Shown here in pieces: positions 1 to 9,678 of a stretch of 64,000 bases of DNA. The stretch is from Parastagonospora avenae f. sp. tritici 18332-5 (lineage: Eukaryota; Ascomycota; Dothideomycetes; Pleosporales; Phaeosphaeriaceae). The notes below the pieces were generated by a model. It did not search any database, had not been told where the DNA came from, and saw nothing but the letters and a program-made list of their open reading frames with translations. The stretch spans positions 1 to 64,000 of the forward strand of contig JAFJTR010000067.1 in assembly GCA_022559985.1 (NCBI GenBank). The letters run 5' to 3'. Position 1 is the first letter of the stretch. Each line of letters opens with the position of its first letter. The translations under genes and the position numbers were made by a program.

Positions 1-224
1 CGCAAGTCGGGCCGAAGTAGGATCGAAGAAGGATCGAGTCAGCTCGGCGGTCAGTGTTGAGCAGACGACGTCCCTACCGATACTCACGATCCGACAGTCA
101 CGTTAATATCTACAATTACTAGATCTGACAAGAGGTAACAGAAGGCAGAATTAGAGTGAAATATGTGCAGTTAGCAGACATAATTGCTAACAGCCTTACG
201 AAGGCACTCCTAGGAAATAAATAG
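1..224 (+). pseudogene. Ty1/copia retrotransposon pol remnant (C-terminal RNase H)
   Basis: Reading the frame that ends with the TAG at 222-224 gives a peptide ending QLADIIANSLTKALLGNK, the hallmark C-terminal end of copia RNase H (family consensus of the type LADxLTKAL). Just upstream, 99-119 reads HVNIYNY, matching the conserved stretch before it in intact elements (typically KHIDIRYHYI). Two in-frame stops interrupt the frame, TAG at 120-122 and TGA at 126-128, so the copy is dead. The element continues to the left beyond the window. It is followed by a purine-rich tract and a putative LTR, the order expected for the 3' end of a copia element on the plus strand. The identification rests on these motifs only. 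Confidence 0.8.
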
Positions 225-370
225 GAGAGTTTCCTTTACTAACTCAGATTAGTCATAATATAGGCAAATAAGGTAACGAATACTATACCTCTTAAGGAAA
301 TTTAAGAACAACTTAAGGGCCTTATAATCGCATAAGATCTAGCTTAAAGAGCTTCTAAGCTAAGGGGGTG

Positions 371-566
371 TGTTAGATTAGTTCGAGGCTTTGCTCTATA
401 AGGGTGTCAGATAGCAAGTTTCGCGCGTTACTGTCTTCACGATTAGGGATAGTTAAGTAACACAAAGATCGGGTATAACAACACAAAGAAAGACAGAACA
501 CGTAGCAGGAACACAGCAGACAGCACAATTAATCAAGACACATCATCCTATCCATCAAATCTGACA
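371..566 (+). repeat. Putative 3' LTR of the copia element
   Basis: A polypurine-like tract AAGGGGGTG ends at 370, immediately followed by TGTTAGA at 371. A matching inverted terminus TCTGACA ends at 566, so the segment begins TG and ends CA with near-perfect 7-base inverted ends, about 196 bases long. A second TCTGACA ends at 721 and would give a longer LTR, so the right boundary is uncertain. The 5' LTR is outside the window, so the two cannot be compared. Confidence 0.6.
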
Positions 567-2309
567 GTAACACAGGCTCGGCTGGAATAGAACCGCATGG
601 AATGGACCGCGCAGCTAGTCGCACAAGGGCGGGGGATAAAAGCCACCTGTTCATAGATCAGACTAGAAGACAATTAATTACTTCAATGATCAACATCATT
701 AAGAAACCTTTAAATCTGACACCTGCACTCGCCCAACGCTATCCGTCCTCTACCTTCTGCAACCGTGGAGCGCAATCGCTGGCTGAGCGAATATTGGGGG
801 AGCATAGTGGTCGGTCCCAAATATCCCGTCCCATTCGGCATATACTATTCTGACCAAGCTCCCTCCGATATTTCTTCCCGCCCTCATCCGCGTGTATGAC
901 TTCCATCAACGAACTAACTACATAGAATAAGGCGTCCACAGACTGGACAGCAACAAGCCAGCAAACGCAACCCAGTCAACGATTCTGAGTATCATTAAAA
1001 CTGCATCTGCAAGGAACGCCACATGTTCCCCCGTTCGTAAATGCCAAACTTAGCTAAACATGCTCCTTTCTTTCTTCTTCGCTTTATTACAATTTCTTTT
1101 GACCACGCAATGAGTTCGTCTTTCCGTGGGCGTTTTGAGCCGAATTGATAGGCTACCTAGGTAGCGAGGTCGATTCCATTCATCGAGATAGGCAAAAAGA
1201 ACGCCTCAAGACTCGTGCGAAGACAACAAAGAGAAGTTGACACTTTCCAAGGTTGCTCTTAGCCGACACCGGCCTTCTTCTGGATACCAAACTACATTTT
1301 TTCTTACACGCCTGGTCTTTGAAATACATCTGAAGAAGCTAGTAGCCGCATCGTCTTTACTGAGTTGCTGCGAGGAGTGGGCGGTCCACCGAAATTCTCA
1401 CGTGATCGCACGTAGTCAATGCTTTGACAATCGTAGGTCTCGCATAGACTCTTACGCGGCTTCTAATAAATATGATGTCTTGGCAAAAGCTGCTCGGTTG
1501 CGGAAATTGAGGTTATCCGACAGACGATCGGAGGTGGGCGTCACTACATGTAGACGCTGCGGCTGCCGGATCAGTCCGACGTCCGAATCCCCGGGGTTGG
1601 GACCGGTGGTCGACTGGGCTGCACTACTACCACTTATCGCGTTGAGGAAGCAATCGCAGCACTGCATTCTCCACATACCAGTAGATAGGAATAGTCTCCA
1701 GCGCTTAATCCGCTGGGCCCTTGCAATGTTTTAAAGATGATCCCTGAGGGTGCATGCCCCCCGAGGGGCACTCTTGCAGATGTTCACGTTAATAGAGTGT
1801 GGAAAAAGATACCGCGAGTCAAGGAATCAACACAGTGTCCTCCCTTTTCCAGGACGTAAGTCCGTACCTACCACGCTATGTAGCCAAAAGGGAACGTAAG
1901 ATCGATGAACATCGATCATGGTGTGCGGAACAGCACAGGCCGTAGCCACACAGGGTTTCGCCCCACGTGCGCACGCACACCTTGTACCCTTACCGCTACT
2001 TGTTGGCATTTTTGAGCAAACATTCGTAAGCATTGCTGGTAGTGTTGTTACATACGGACCGAACAATAGTATAGCCTAACAATGTGAGAGTCGCTAAACC
2101 TACTTAGAGGCGACAGCCCGTGTGATTCGTAGCAAAAGTAACAACGAGAAAACTGCCATGCCGGCTTAGCATATGCATGGAAGCAACGCTTGTATCCGCT
2201 AGTCTGAATAATTACGTTCGCAGCTTGTACTACAGTGTTTATAAGTATCAAGGCTGCCCTGTGTGATGGGACTCAAACAACTTTCGCTTCCAACTCAGTC
2301 AGCTTCGTT
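567..2309. other. Gene-free stretch between LTR and membrane-protein gene
   Basis: Only short, overlapping open frames without recognisable domains are present, on both strands. A small perfect hairpin (TGCCCC, loop CCGA, GGGGCA) lies at 1755-1770. The 3' part should hold the promoter and perhaps a 5' exon of the following gene. I see no RNA gene here. Confidence 0.5.
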
Positions 2310-3041
2310 ATGCAGGTCACGAACTACTATCCTCAGATCATCGCCGCTATGGCTGAAGATAACGGGACGCACGCGTGGGCGAACACAGGTGCAATGGCTG
2401 CTGGCTTCATACAGTACACCTACTGTATCTATCTTACGCACAGCGACGGCAAGGGCCCGTTTCCCCTCTGGCAACACCTCTTCTATTTAGCGCACGACAC
2501 AATCCAGGCGTACCACATGGCCATAATGGCCCCGGAATACGGCTACCATCGATATTTCGTCATCTTGATGCTAGGACTCCCTGTGTGGTCAGTTCTAGAG
2601 GTGCACTGCATCTATCGGGCCATAACGGTGGAGCGCGAAGGTGTCTTTGCCCGCACACGAAGCTCGAAGCAACTTTACCAGGCTTTCATCCAAAAAGCCC
2701 TTCTCTTGCTTCTTTTCTGCACTATCTTCATCATGCTCGGCCCATACTCCTATCCGTATACGGGTTTAGTCACCAATATGGTCATGGCTATTGCCCCAGG
2801 CACCTTTTGGCTGGAGCGCGGCTCGCGCACGGGGACACGTCTCGGACTTGCTATTGTTATTATCCTCGGCACGATCAATACGTTTGACCCCTACTCGCAA
2901 TGGGTGCTCGAGCTACCCTCCGTCTTCCATAACTCTTTCTTTTATTGGATTGGCGCCTTCTGCTCTTTGAGCGCCGTATACAATTGCTACATTTTGGCAA
3001 ACTTGCCGGCGACAGAGAAGGAAATCCGTAAAAGAGCCTAA
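2310..3041 (+). CDS. Unidentified multi-pass membrane protein
   Basis: A single open exon encodes about 243 residues from the ATG at 2310; the frame stays open upstream to a further ATG at 2235, and the CTCAG before 2300 could also be an acceptor for an unseen 5' exon. Six to seven hydrophobic segments are visible, for example around VILMLGLPVWSVLEV and KALLLLLFCTIFIMLG, with a charged C-terminus ending EKEIRKRA. Aromatic and His residues cluster in PLWQHLFYLAHD near the second membrane segment. Size, topology and an acidic/His-rich second segment vaguely recall the Pyr4/PaxB integral-membrane terpene cyclases, but I do not see their defining motif and do not assign that function. It sits alone next to a dead retroelement. 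Confidence 0.7.
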   Translation: MQVTNYYPQIIAAMAEDNGTHAWANTGAMAAGFIQYTYCIYLTHSDGKGPFPLWQHLFYLAHDTIQAYHMAIMAPEYGYHRYFVILMLGLPVWSVLEVHCIYRAITVEREGVFARTRSSKQLYQAFIQKALLLLLFCTIFIMLGPYSYPYTGLVTNMVMAIAPGTFWLERGSRTGTRLGLAIVIILGTINTFDPYSQWVLELPSVFHNSFFYWIGAFCSLSAVYNCYILANLPATEKEIRKRA

Positions 3042-3361
3042 ATGTAAGAGGAGAGTAAGAGGGAATTCAAGATTAGTGAGCTAAGCTTAGTTCAACAAGG
3101 ATGTTGCCTCGCCTTGAAGTTGGCCACGAAGTCGGGCCCTGAACAACTCTTTCGGGAATTTTGTTTAAATCAGGTAGCCTTGAATATAGTGTATCCTTTC
3201 CTTTTTTTGTTTGAGCATCTTGTTTCTTTACATAACTGTATTTGAACAGATGAATGATGCCACATTTACCTTGAACTATACTTCTAACCCTGATTTCTGG
3301 CTACTGAGACACAGGGTCCTCATAGAAGCCTGAATATATGCTCGCGAGTACTGATTGTCTC
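3042..3361. other. Convergent 3' intergenic region
   Basis: Lies between the ends of two convergent genes. It is T-rich around 3195-3230 and holds no recognisable gene; it is expected to carry the 3' untranslated regions and polyadenylation signals of both. Confidence 0.5.
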
Positions 3362-4050
3362 TCAGCGCTGTTCGTAAACGATTCCGCTCTGTACCTGCCG
3401 TTTCCTTAGATCTTCTCCGGAGGCCTGGTGCTCATTGTCCTCCTCATTCTTGTTCTTGTCCTTCTCAGGGTCCGTAATCTCTTCGATAGGAATGTCCTCG
3501 ATGTGGAAGAACATGTGCATATCTTTATGCTTTGGCGCTTTTCTATCTGGTGGTGCATCGTCGGTGAAAACGGTAACCTTCTTAATCCACTTGACTCCAA
3601 GCTCCGCCTTGTGACGGATGAGCAAATGTGCTGCAGTGGCGCCGATTGGTGATCCTACAAGAGCCTGGCCCTCCGGGCTCATGATATGGAAGAAGACTCC
3701 TGGCCATGGATTGAGCTTCTCATGCCCGTTTTGGGTGAACCTTCTGGCGGCTAATTTCGTTGCGTCATCGTGTACAATGTTGTGGGCGCCGTAGACGCGC
3801 AGGTTCTTGACATCGGGATTGTCGCGGCACCAGTCTCCCCAGTAAATATCAGAGCAAAACCTGAGACTTGGGAGCTCGTCGTCCGAGACCTTTCGTTTCC
3901 AGTTGTAGGGCGCACTTTCACGCGGACTTTCCAGGCTCATACCAATAATCGCTATTCACAGTGAGCATTAGCCTCGCAAAACCTTAGCAGCGAAACAGAC
4001 TTACCTCCAACTTTCTGATTGAGAGAAAACCAGTAGTATACGCCGGTCGC
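3362..4050 (-). CDS. Unidentified fungal protein, 5' end unresolved
   Basis: The main exon (3362-3951) encodes the open frame that contains MSLESPRESAPYNWKRK and ends with a highly charged Glu/Lys/Asp tail. An upstream exon at 4005-4050 joins in frame across a 53-base intron with good GT...AG ends, adding ATGVYYWFSLNQKVG. A further donor at 4095 would continue the frame upstream (YLVVDSN), but that frame meets a TGA at 4117-4119 before any ATG. The real start is therefore unresolved: an unrecognised intron, a different start or a decayed 5' end are all possible. If the ATG at 3940 is used, the product is 192 residues. No domain recognised. Confidence 0.5.
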
Positions 4051-4596
4051 CTGCAAAATTTATTAACCGATGTCCCAACTTAGCTCAGTGCTTACGTTGC
4101 TATCTACGACCAGGTATCAATCCGCAAAAGTAGATAATGAGGTCGTCAAGGCGAGGGGAAGAGCAAACAACCCTACATCTACACAGTTACGTTCTCAGTA
4201 CCAAAGGTACGTTCGTCTCAAGACTGTAAGAAACCTTCAGATGCTTCGACGCAGACATGTGCCAGAGCACACTCTTCCAATGCACTAGTTTACAATCGCT
4301 CTTTCAGTAGGATGTATCCGATAAATGACAGTCTAGGGTAGCTGTATTGACTCCAGATGGAATTTACACGTGTCCTCTAGGCGTACAATTTTGCCATAAA
4401 GATATCATGAGTGAGTCGTGCGTATGTTTTTCAGACGAGAAACAGCAGAACACAGCACGCTCTTTTCTAGCAGTATATACGAACTACATTGCATTTCTTC
4501 TACTTCGGTATACATCGGGCGAGAGTGAGATTGCTCGTACGAAGAGGAGGAAACATTTTTAGGCATAAACCCTCCTTCCCGGAAACAGCAACAATC
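4051..4596. other. Intergenic region with no supported gene
   Basis: Contains only short open frames on the plus strand (about 70 codons each) without recognisable motifs, and the possible but stop-containing 5' continuation of the gene at 3362-4050. Confidence 0.4.
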
Positions 4597-5295
4597 CTAG
4601 GCTAGCGGACTCCTTGTCGTGTCTTTTCGCTGGAAAACAAACGAAACAGGCTCTTCATCTGCCAATTTACCAATTTGAATATCCCAAACTAACGACTCTC
4701 GCTGTATGCGTTCGACATGACCACCGGCCGGCTTCCGCCCAATTACTCCGCAAAGAAGTGCTTGACTCCAATCTATGCTCAGGTTCTTCAGACATGGCCA
4801 CAGATGCTGGTCTTCCCGCATTAAGGAGTGCGAAGTTGTCCAATCCGTGTCGATAACACAATATGTACCAGGACGTGCGGCATCATGATTGCAGTCGATG
4901 TTGATGGTCAAGGTATGAAAATGCATCCTCAAAAGCCTCTGGATATGGTGATGTCGATGGGTACGCGGTTGCCGAGATTTCGAACATCGTTTACTGAAGC
5001 TGATGCGGCCTTGAATAACCAGATTTTCCAACTCGTACAGCTTCTGTGGGTTGGGAAACGTGAACAAATCGTTCCAACGTCTCAGACATTCGCGCTTAAT
5101 GTCGTCCAGCTCTTCTTGCATGTTTGCGAGCACCTTCGGCTCAACTTCAGCTCGTGATTGCTTGCAAGTATACATAATTCCGACGTAAAGGGAGCGCGAA
5201 TACTCGAGTGGGACACTCGGAATGACATAGTCGCATATCATGTTGCGTAGCTCTGCCGGGAGACTCAAAAGCGAATGCGGTATAACGGTCTCCAT
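4597..5295 (-). CDS. F-box/2EXR-like protein
   Basis: An intronless frame of 232 residues. Residues 8-25 read SLLSLPAELRNMICDYVI, the characteristic start of the fungal 2EXR/F-box-like domain (L-P-x-E-[LI]-R-x-x-I). Proteins of this very large fungal family are mostly uncharacterised; F-box members recruit substrates to SCF ubiquitin ligases, but the short 2EXR type has not been shown to do so generally. The rest has two basic, His/Arg-rich patches (around RKTRHHH-like residues 105-125) and no further domain. The next gene upstream on the same strand is also an F-box protein, which may be coincidence given the abundance of the family. Confidence 0.75.
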   Translation of the reverse strand: METVIPHSLLSLPAELRNMICDYVIPSVPLEYSRSLYVGIMYTCKQSRAEVEPKVLANMQEELDDIKRECLRRWNDLFTFPNPQKLYELENLVIQGRISFSKRCSKSRQPRTHRHHHIQRLLRMHFHTLTINIDCNHDAARPGTYCVIDTDWTTSHSLMREDQHLWPCLKNLSIDWSQALLCGVIGRKPAGGHVERIQRESLVWDIQIGKLADEEPVSFVFQRKDTTRSPLA

Positions 5296-5763
5296 GATGT
5301 GACTTTGACAGGGTTCGAATTGTTCGCGCAGTCAGTGTAGGTTGCTGGGAGTAGTGTTGATAAGTGTTGGTGAATGTGCGACGTGAATATGCTTAGGTAT
5401 TACAAACTCACTAGCGCTCCAGGGCTGCTACGTGAGGTCACATGACATGGGTCCTTCGCGTCACACCTAGCGGATTTAGCGGCGGTGAATATTGGAGACG
5501 TCACTGGACACTTGATTGGAGTTATTCGTAGCTATTAATCAAAGCTGTCCCTTATCATAGGCCGGCATCTTGCGTTGCAGAAGTCTTCAGAACGCATGCG
5601 GACATGACAACTCCGTCGCAGGACGCTCGGCCAAAAGGATGATAACAGATAGACCCATGATGCGCGAGAAATTGGCTCCTCGACCGGGACTACTCAGCCA
5701 GCTGCTTCAAGCTGCTTTATAAGAGGTACTGTAGCTGCTGGTGTCGCTTCTATTGCATAGATT
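5296..5763. other. Intergenic spacer between two minus-strand F-box genes
   Basis: No supported open frame. It holds the 5' region of the 2EXR gene and the 3' end of the next gene. Nothing else is seen. Confidence 0.5.
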
Positions 5764-7047
5764 CTACCCCGATATCATCTCGGTCAACTCTTCGTCTGTC
5801 TCCGCATCCGTATCGTCATCTGTGTCCGTGCCTGTGTCAGTGTCCGTATCTGTGTCTACTCCTCCGATGATGTCAAGTTGCAAGCCCACCGTCCTGCATG
5901 CCTCTTTGATCGCTAGGGGAACGCCTTCATCGCCCTCCACAACCACCATGGTCTTCCAAGTCTTGGCAATGATCTCCTTGCTCTCGATTGCGACAACGAA
6001 TAAGTCGGTGACTTCGCTGTCAGTGCCAAGTTCATTGAAGAACTCCAAGGTCTCCATTTCGGGCGGAAAGCCGACTGAGTGGAGTCGAGGTTTCTTTGAC
6101 GACTTTGCAAATAGCTGATGATCCCAATTGAGTCTTAGTGTCTTCAGCGCCTCGAATTCGCGAAGTCGTAGCGTCTTCCGGTTGTGTAGCGTGGGAGAGT
6201 CGAAAGTGATGCTTGTCAAAAACTCCGCCTGCGACTTGAGCGCAATGATATAATCGCTTAAGCTGTCAGAGCTCTCTTCTAATTCAGGCTCGGGCTCTTC
6301 TGTCTGTGTCATGACGAATTCTTCAAGCGCTTCCGGGAACTCGAGCACATCTGCGAGTGCGTCGTCGTTGATGTCACACTCGACCAGATGCAGTCTCTTT
6401 AGAGCGGTGACGTGTGGCCGCTCGATAAAATCGAATCCGCGCTCATCCAACTTTGCTCTCCTAATGATCAAAGTCTCCAGGGTGGGGTGAGCGAAGATGT
6501 GTATGTTCTCTCTGAGATCCCAGTACGCATCGTTGGCACATTGGTAGAATAGAGAACAAGTTTTGAGACATGCCAGATCAAATGGTCCATTGAAAAGCGT
6601 CCCAATACCATGTAGAAGCACATCTGGTACGGAGATATCGAGCTTTTCCAGATTCGACATGATTGATAAGGTGCGTGAGAGACCGTCGACACGTGTTGGA
6701 TCCAGATATGAGTTGTGAACTGGCGCATCCAGCGCCAGATGCGAGAGCTCTGACGAGGGGTAGGACAGCTTGACTTCGTAGATGGCGGATCCACGTCGAG
6801 GCCGACGACTCAATGACTCGCTGAATGTAAGGTGGAACTCTGGGGTCTCGAAAAGAATGCTCTTATAAAGCACCGCATCGCTCAGTCTGTGCAACTTCTT
6901 GTTCAAGCGAGACACGTTGCATAAGCTCTTTCTTGACGATTGCCCAAGGGTTTCGAAAATGTGCAATAAAAGCTCATCTGGTAGGACAGAGAGCCGGTCA
7001 CCAGGAGCGCTGTTGCCGCCATCACCGTTGTTCGCACTGGCTGCCAT
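5764..7047 (-). CDS. F-box protein with leucine-rich C-terminal part
   Basis: Intronless frame of 427 residues. Residues 18-60 contain an F-box: LSVLPDELLLHIFETLGQ followed by LCNVSRLNKKLHRLSDAVLYKSI. The middle (about 90-330) is rich in regularly spaced Leu/Ile (for example LKRLHLVECDIND, LEEFVMTQ), consistent with degenerate leucine-rich repeats as in FBXL-type substrate receptors. Such proteins usually pair with Skp1 in an SCF ubiquitin ligase; the substrate is unknown. The last 30 residues are an acidic Asp-Thr run (DTDTDTDTGTDTDDD) encoded by an imperfect dinucleotide-like repeat. The start at 7047 is the first ATG, in a short Ala/Gly/Asn-rich lead. Confidence 0.85.
   Translation of the reverse strand: MAASANNGDGGNSAPGDRLSVLPDELLLHIFETLGQSSRKSLCNVSRLNKKLHRLSDAVLYKSILFETPEFHLTFSESLSRRPRRGSAIYEVKLSYPSSELSHLALDAPVHNSYLDPTRVDGLSRTLSIMSNLEKLDISVPDVLLHGIGTLFNGPFDLACLKTCSLFYQCANDAYWDLRENIHIFAHPTLETLIIRRAKLDERGFDFIERPHVTALKRLHLVECDINDDALADVLEFPEALEEFVMTQTEEPEPELEESSDSLSDYIIALKSQAEFLTSITFDSPTLHNRKTLRLREFEALKTLRLNWDHQLFAKSSKKPRLHSVGFPPEMETLEFFNELGTDSEVTDLFVVAIESKEIIAKTWKTMVVVEGDEGVPLAIKEACRTVGLQLDIIGGVDTDTDTDTGTDTDDDTDAETDEELTEMISG
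5788..5866 (-). repeat. Low-complexity Asp/Thr-coding repeat
   Basis: Plus-strand copies of GTGTC/GTATC-like hexamers encode alternating Asp-Thr at the C-terminus of the F-box protein. It is a short coding microsatellite likely to vary in length between strains (inference). Confidence 0.6.
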
Positions 7048-7659
7048 CCGCTGAGTTTGTGCGCGATCCAGCGCGCGTCAGGCCACCGTGCAGCGAACGC
7101 GTGGAGAACAAATGCGGATCGCGGGGAATAAATGCGGGGGGGGGACGCGACCAGAGGTCAACAGGCGATGATGCTAGAGTAACAGTATAGCAGGGTCCAA
7201 CACGTACTGCTATGGAAGTCGAGCTTGTGAGGCAGCAGAGGTGCTTTGTGGCAAGGAAACCTTGGCTTGTGATACTCTGGCACGTCTCTAGAGCTGGGTC
7301 GTCATTGAAAGTCGTGGCAAGGTCAGGTCAGGTCATCGGCGCGTGCACGGACAGATCCCGAGACCGAGGCCCAAACAGAACGCAGACATTCTTCGCCATG
7401 GCAGGTATAGAAGGTGCCTCTAACTTTCAACTATGCTGCGAATAATGGCAATATTCCTTCTTATGAAGCCGATTCAGGGTCTGAGGCACGTGCCGGTCCC
7501 GCTGCGACATCCGCGATCAGGTCCCGCGGCGGGGTAGGCTTACAATAACTTGGGATAGCTCACATGTCTTGAGCGTATTTTGTAGTCAGACCAGCTAATT
7601 CAATGTACTTCACATAGGCTACCCAACGCTCCCCTCTCTTTCAACCAACTCTCTTCATC
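7048..7659. promoter_or_regulatory. Divergent intergenic region between F-box and DUF4863 genes
   Basis: The two flanking genes are transcribed away from each other, so this 612-base spacer should hold both promoters. A G9-type homopurine run lies near 7137-7145, and GGTCA is repeated in tandem near 7321-7334. No gene is supported. Confidence 0.4.
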
Positions 7660-8386
7660 ATGCAACAGGAGCAACCAGGCGCACCCAACGTTGAAGTCGA
7701 CCTTGACCAGTATGCGAATGCACGCAAGCTGCTCGAGCGCTGTCAAGACTTCTTCGCCGAAGTCGAAAACCTGTGAAGATCCGAGTCAACTACCCGAGTG
7801 GACGTGACTAATTCCGCCAGCACCCCCGGCAAAGATCTCGAGCGACATTTGAACGAAAACTATGGGCCAGGTCATCCGATATACGAAGACATCTGTGCGT
7901 TGACCAGGAAAGGCGTCGAAGAAGGTTGGGCCGCAAACATCAACATCGACGGACCCCATTATCGACGTTCAAAGATTGCTCTACCTCGAGAAGACACCCG
8001 CTTCTTTAGCATTACAACAGTATACATGCAGTCGGACAATGTGTTCTCCGGACAGTATCACTCGCATCCGTAAGCTTCTTGTCAAGTCAAGTTCTGCAGC
8101 CTCCCACTCACGGGTTGGTAGCTATGGCGAGATCAATTGCGTAGTCCAGATTGACAAGACGGCGGAATTGATGGGTATGCAAGGCTGGCAAGGGGCAGGT
8201 TGGACCAGTCCTGGACCAGGAACTCACCAGTAAGTGATGCTCTCCCAATTGATGTCGAACATGAGCCTGAATTGGTAAAGCTACCCACAAGTTCGCGGCG
8301 GAGCACTGGTAGCGTTGTTTTTTCTGCCAGCCGGTCGTATCAGCTACGGTGCCAATCCAGGTGACCCCCAACCAGTGTCACTTTAG
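7660..8386 (+). CDS. DUF4863 protein, 4-hydroxylaminobenzoate lyase-like
   Basis: Four exons: 7660-7772, 7821-8069, 8122-8229 and 8281-8386, giving 191 residues. All three introns are 48-52 bases; the first has a strong branch site TGACTAAT. Frame continuity through all joins supports the model. The C-terminal half (GQYHSHPYGEINCVVQIDK, then WTSPGPGTHHYPQVRGG) is typical of DUF4863, the family of bacterial 4-hydroxylaminobenzoate lyase (PnbB), which converts 4-hydroxylaminobenzoate to protocatechuate and ammonia. The paired His/Glu residues (HSHPYGE and THHYPQV) suggest a small metal- or substrate-binding beta-barrel. No nitroreductase is adjacent. Assignment to the family is fairly firm; the substrate in this fungus is inference. 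Confidence 0.85.
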
Positions 8387-9678
8387 ATGTGCTTCGCACT
8401 CACGGAGGCTGCCCAAAAATGCTCGCCTACCGTTGGGATCGTACTTTGCTGACTCAGGCGAGTACTGCGAGAGTTCTGGTTCGGAGACTGCATGCGAACG
8501 GCGTGTACAGCCTTCACGATGGTTGGGCCCATGGACATGTTATGCGCTATTAGCTCTGCACGGAGTAATCACGAGAGCAAATTTTCGGCGCCGCAATACG
8601 TTGTGCACGTTAGCCGTGCTCGAGTGACTAACAATGCATTTTGAAACGGTCCGCATGTGTGTGACTGTCCTGGAATAGGTAGCAGGTAATGTGTGAGAAG
8701 GGTATTGGAGAATTTCATGTTGATACTCACAACATGACAAAGTCGGAGGCGTGCCCAGCGCGGGTTTGATTCGAGCCGGCACCAGTGGCGTACAATATTC
8801 GACCAACGTGCCGGATCTCGTGGATGGCTGATGGTGTTTCGCTCGCAGAGCTTCTGCCGGGATCAGACAAACTCTCGGTGTGCACGTACTTGCAGATGGC
8901 ATCAGTGATGAGAGTGCCAGTCCACGTCCTGGGCCCCACTGACACCCAACATTCCGTGTTCGCCCACGGAGATGATGGATTGCTTGTGTCTGAAGCAAGT
9001 CAGGTTACACTGTGGCGCATATGGTTTTCGAGGTCTAAGAAGGAGAGCCGGAAGACGACAATTGCCGCTCCTTCTGCCAGCCACAGCTGCAGCAAGGTCG
9101 CTGGGAGCAGAAGTCCTAGTCTCTAATCCCAATGATCTCCACGGGGATGTTGTGTTGAGCTGAAGTTAATTGTACATCACCTTCGTATGCGTAACTGACC
9201 AGCACATGGTGCATGTTGACCCGTTTTTCAGAGAAGGGGCGACGCGTGGAGTTATCGGTCATGGTCGGTAGCGCGTGCAGTGCGCCAATCAGACGGGTTG
9301 CTGTTACTCACCATGTCGTCTCGAAACAGCATTCCGCGAGAAATTGCATCATGGCTCGCGATGCGGCTCTTGATTTTGCGCTCGCCGCTTCCCCTTGCGG
9401 CGGCCTCCTTTGTTCGCGTAGCGCTCGCCTAGCTCCACAGTTTCCTCGAGACTCTGACGGTGGTTTATTCTTGGGAGCATCGGACCGACGCCTGGGCGAG
9501 ATGACCTAACGCCAACGTTATGGCACCTCCTTGCAGCTTGCGTGCTGGCAGCGGGCACCCGAGGAGTAAACTTTAAACTTTGCGACGGCCAGTGCTGCTG
9601 CCAGCTGCCATGGGTTAAAGACGCTCTCCCGCCCGTTGCATCTTCCACGCCACAAGCTTCAAGACCGAGGTTGCGAGC
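8387..9678. other. Intergenic region, no supported gene
   Basis: About 1.3 kb between two plus-strand genes. Several overlapping open frames of 70-150 codons exist on both strands but none has a recognisable motif or a plausible splice pattern. The 3' part should contain the promoter and leader of the ThrE-type gene. Confidence 0.4.

Noticed and set aside
1237..1734. Plus-strand open frame of 165 codons
   Set aside because: No motif, weak codon pattern, and it overlaps another frame on the minus strand next to retroelement debris.
1755..1770. Perfect 6-base hairpin considered as a terminator
   Set aside because: Stem-loop terminators are a bacterial feature; in this fungal context the palindrome is too short to mean anything by itself.
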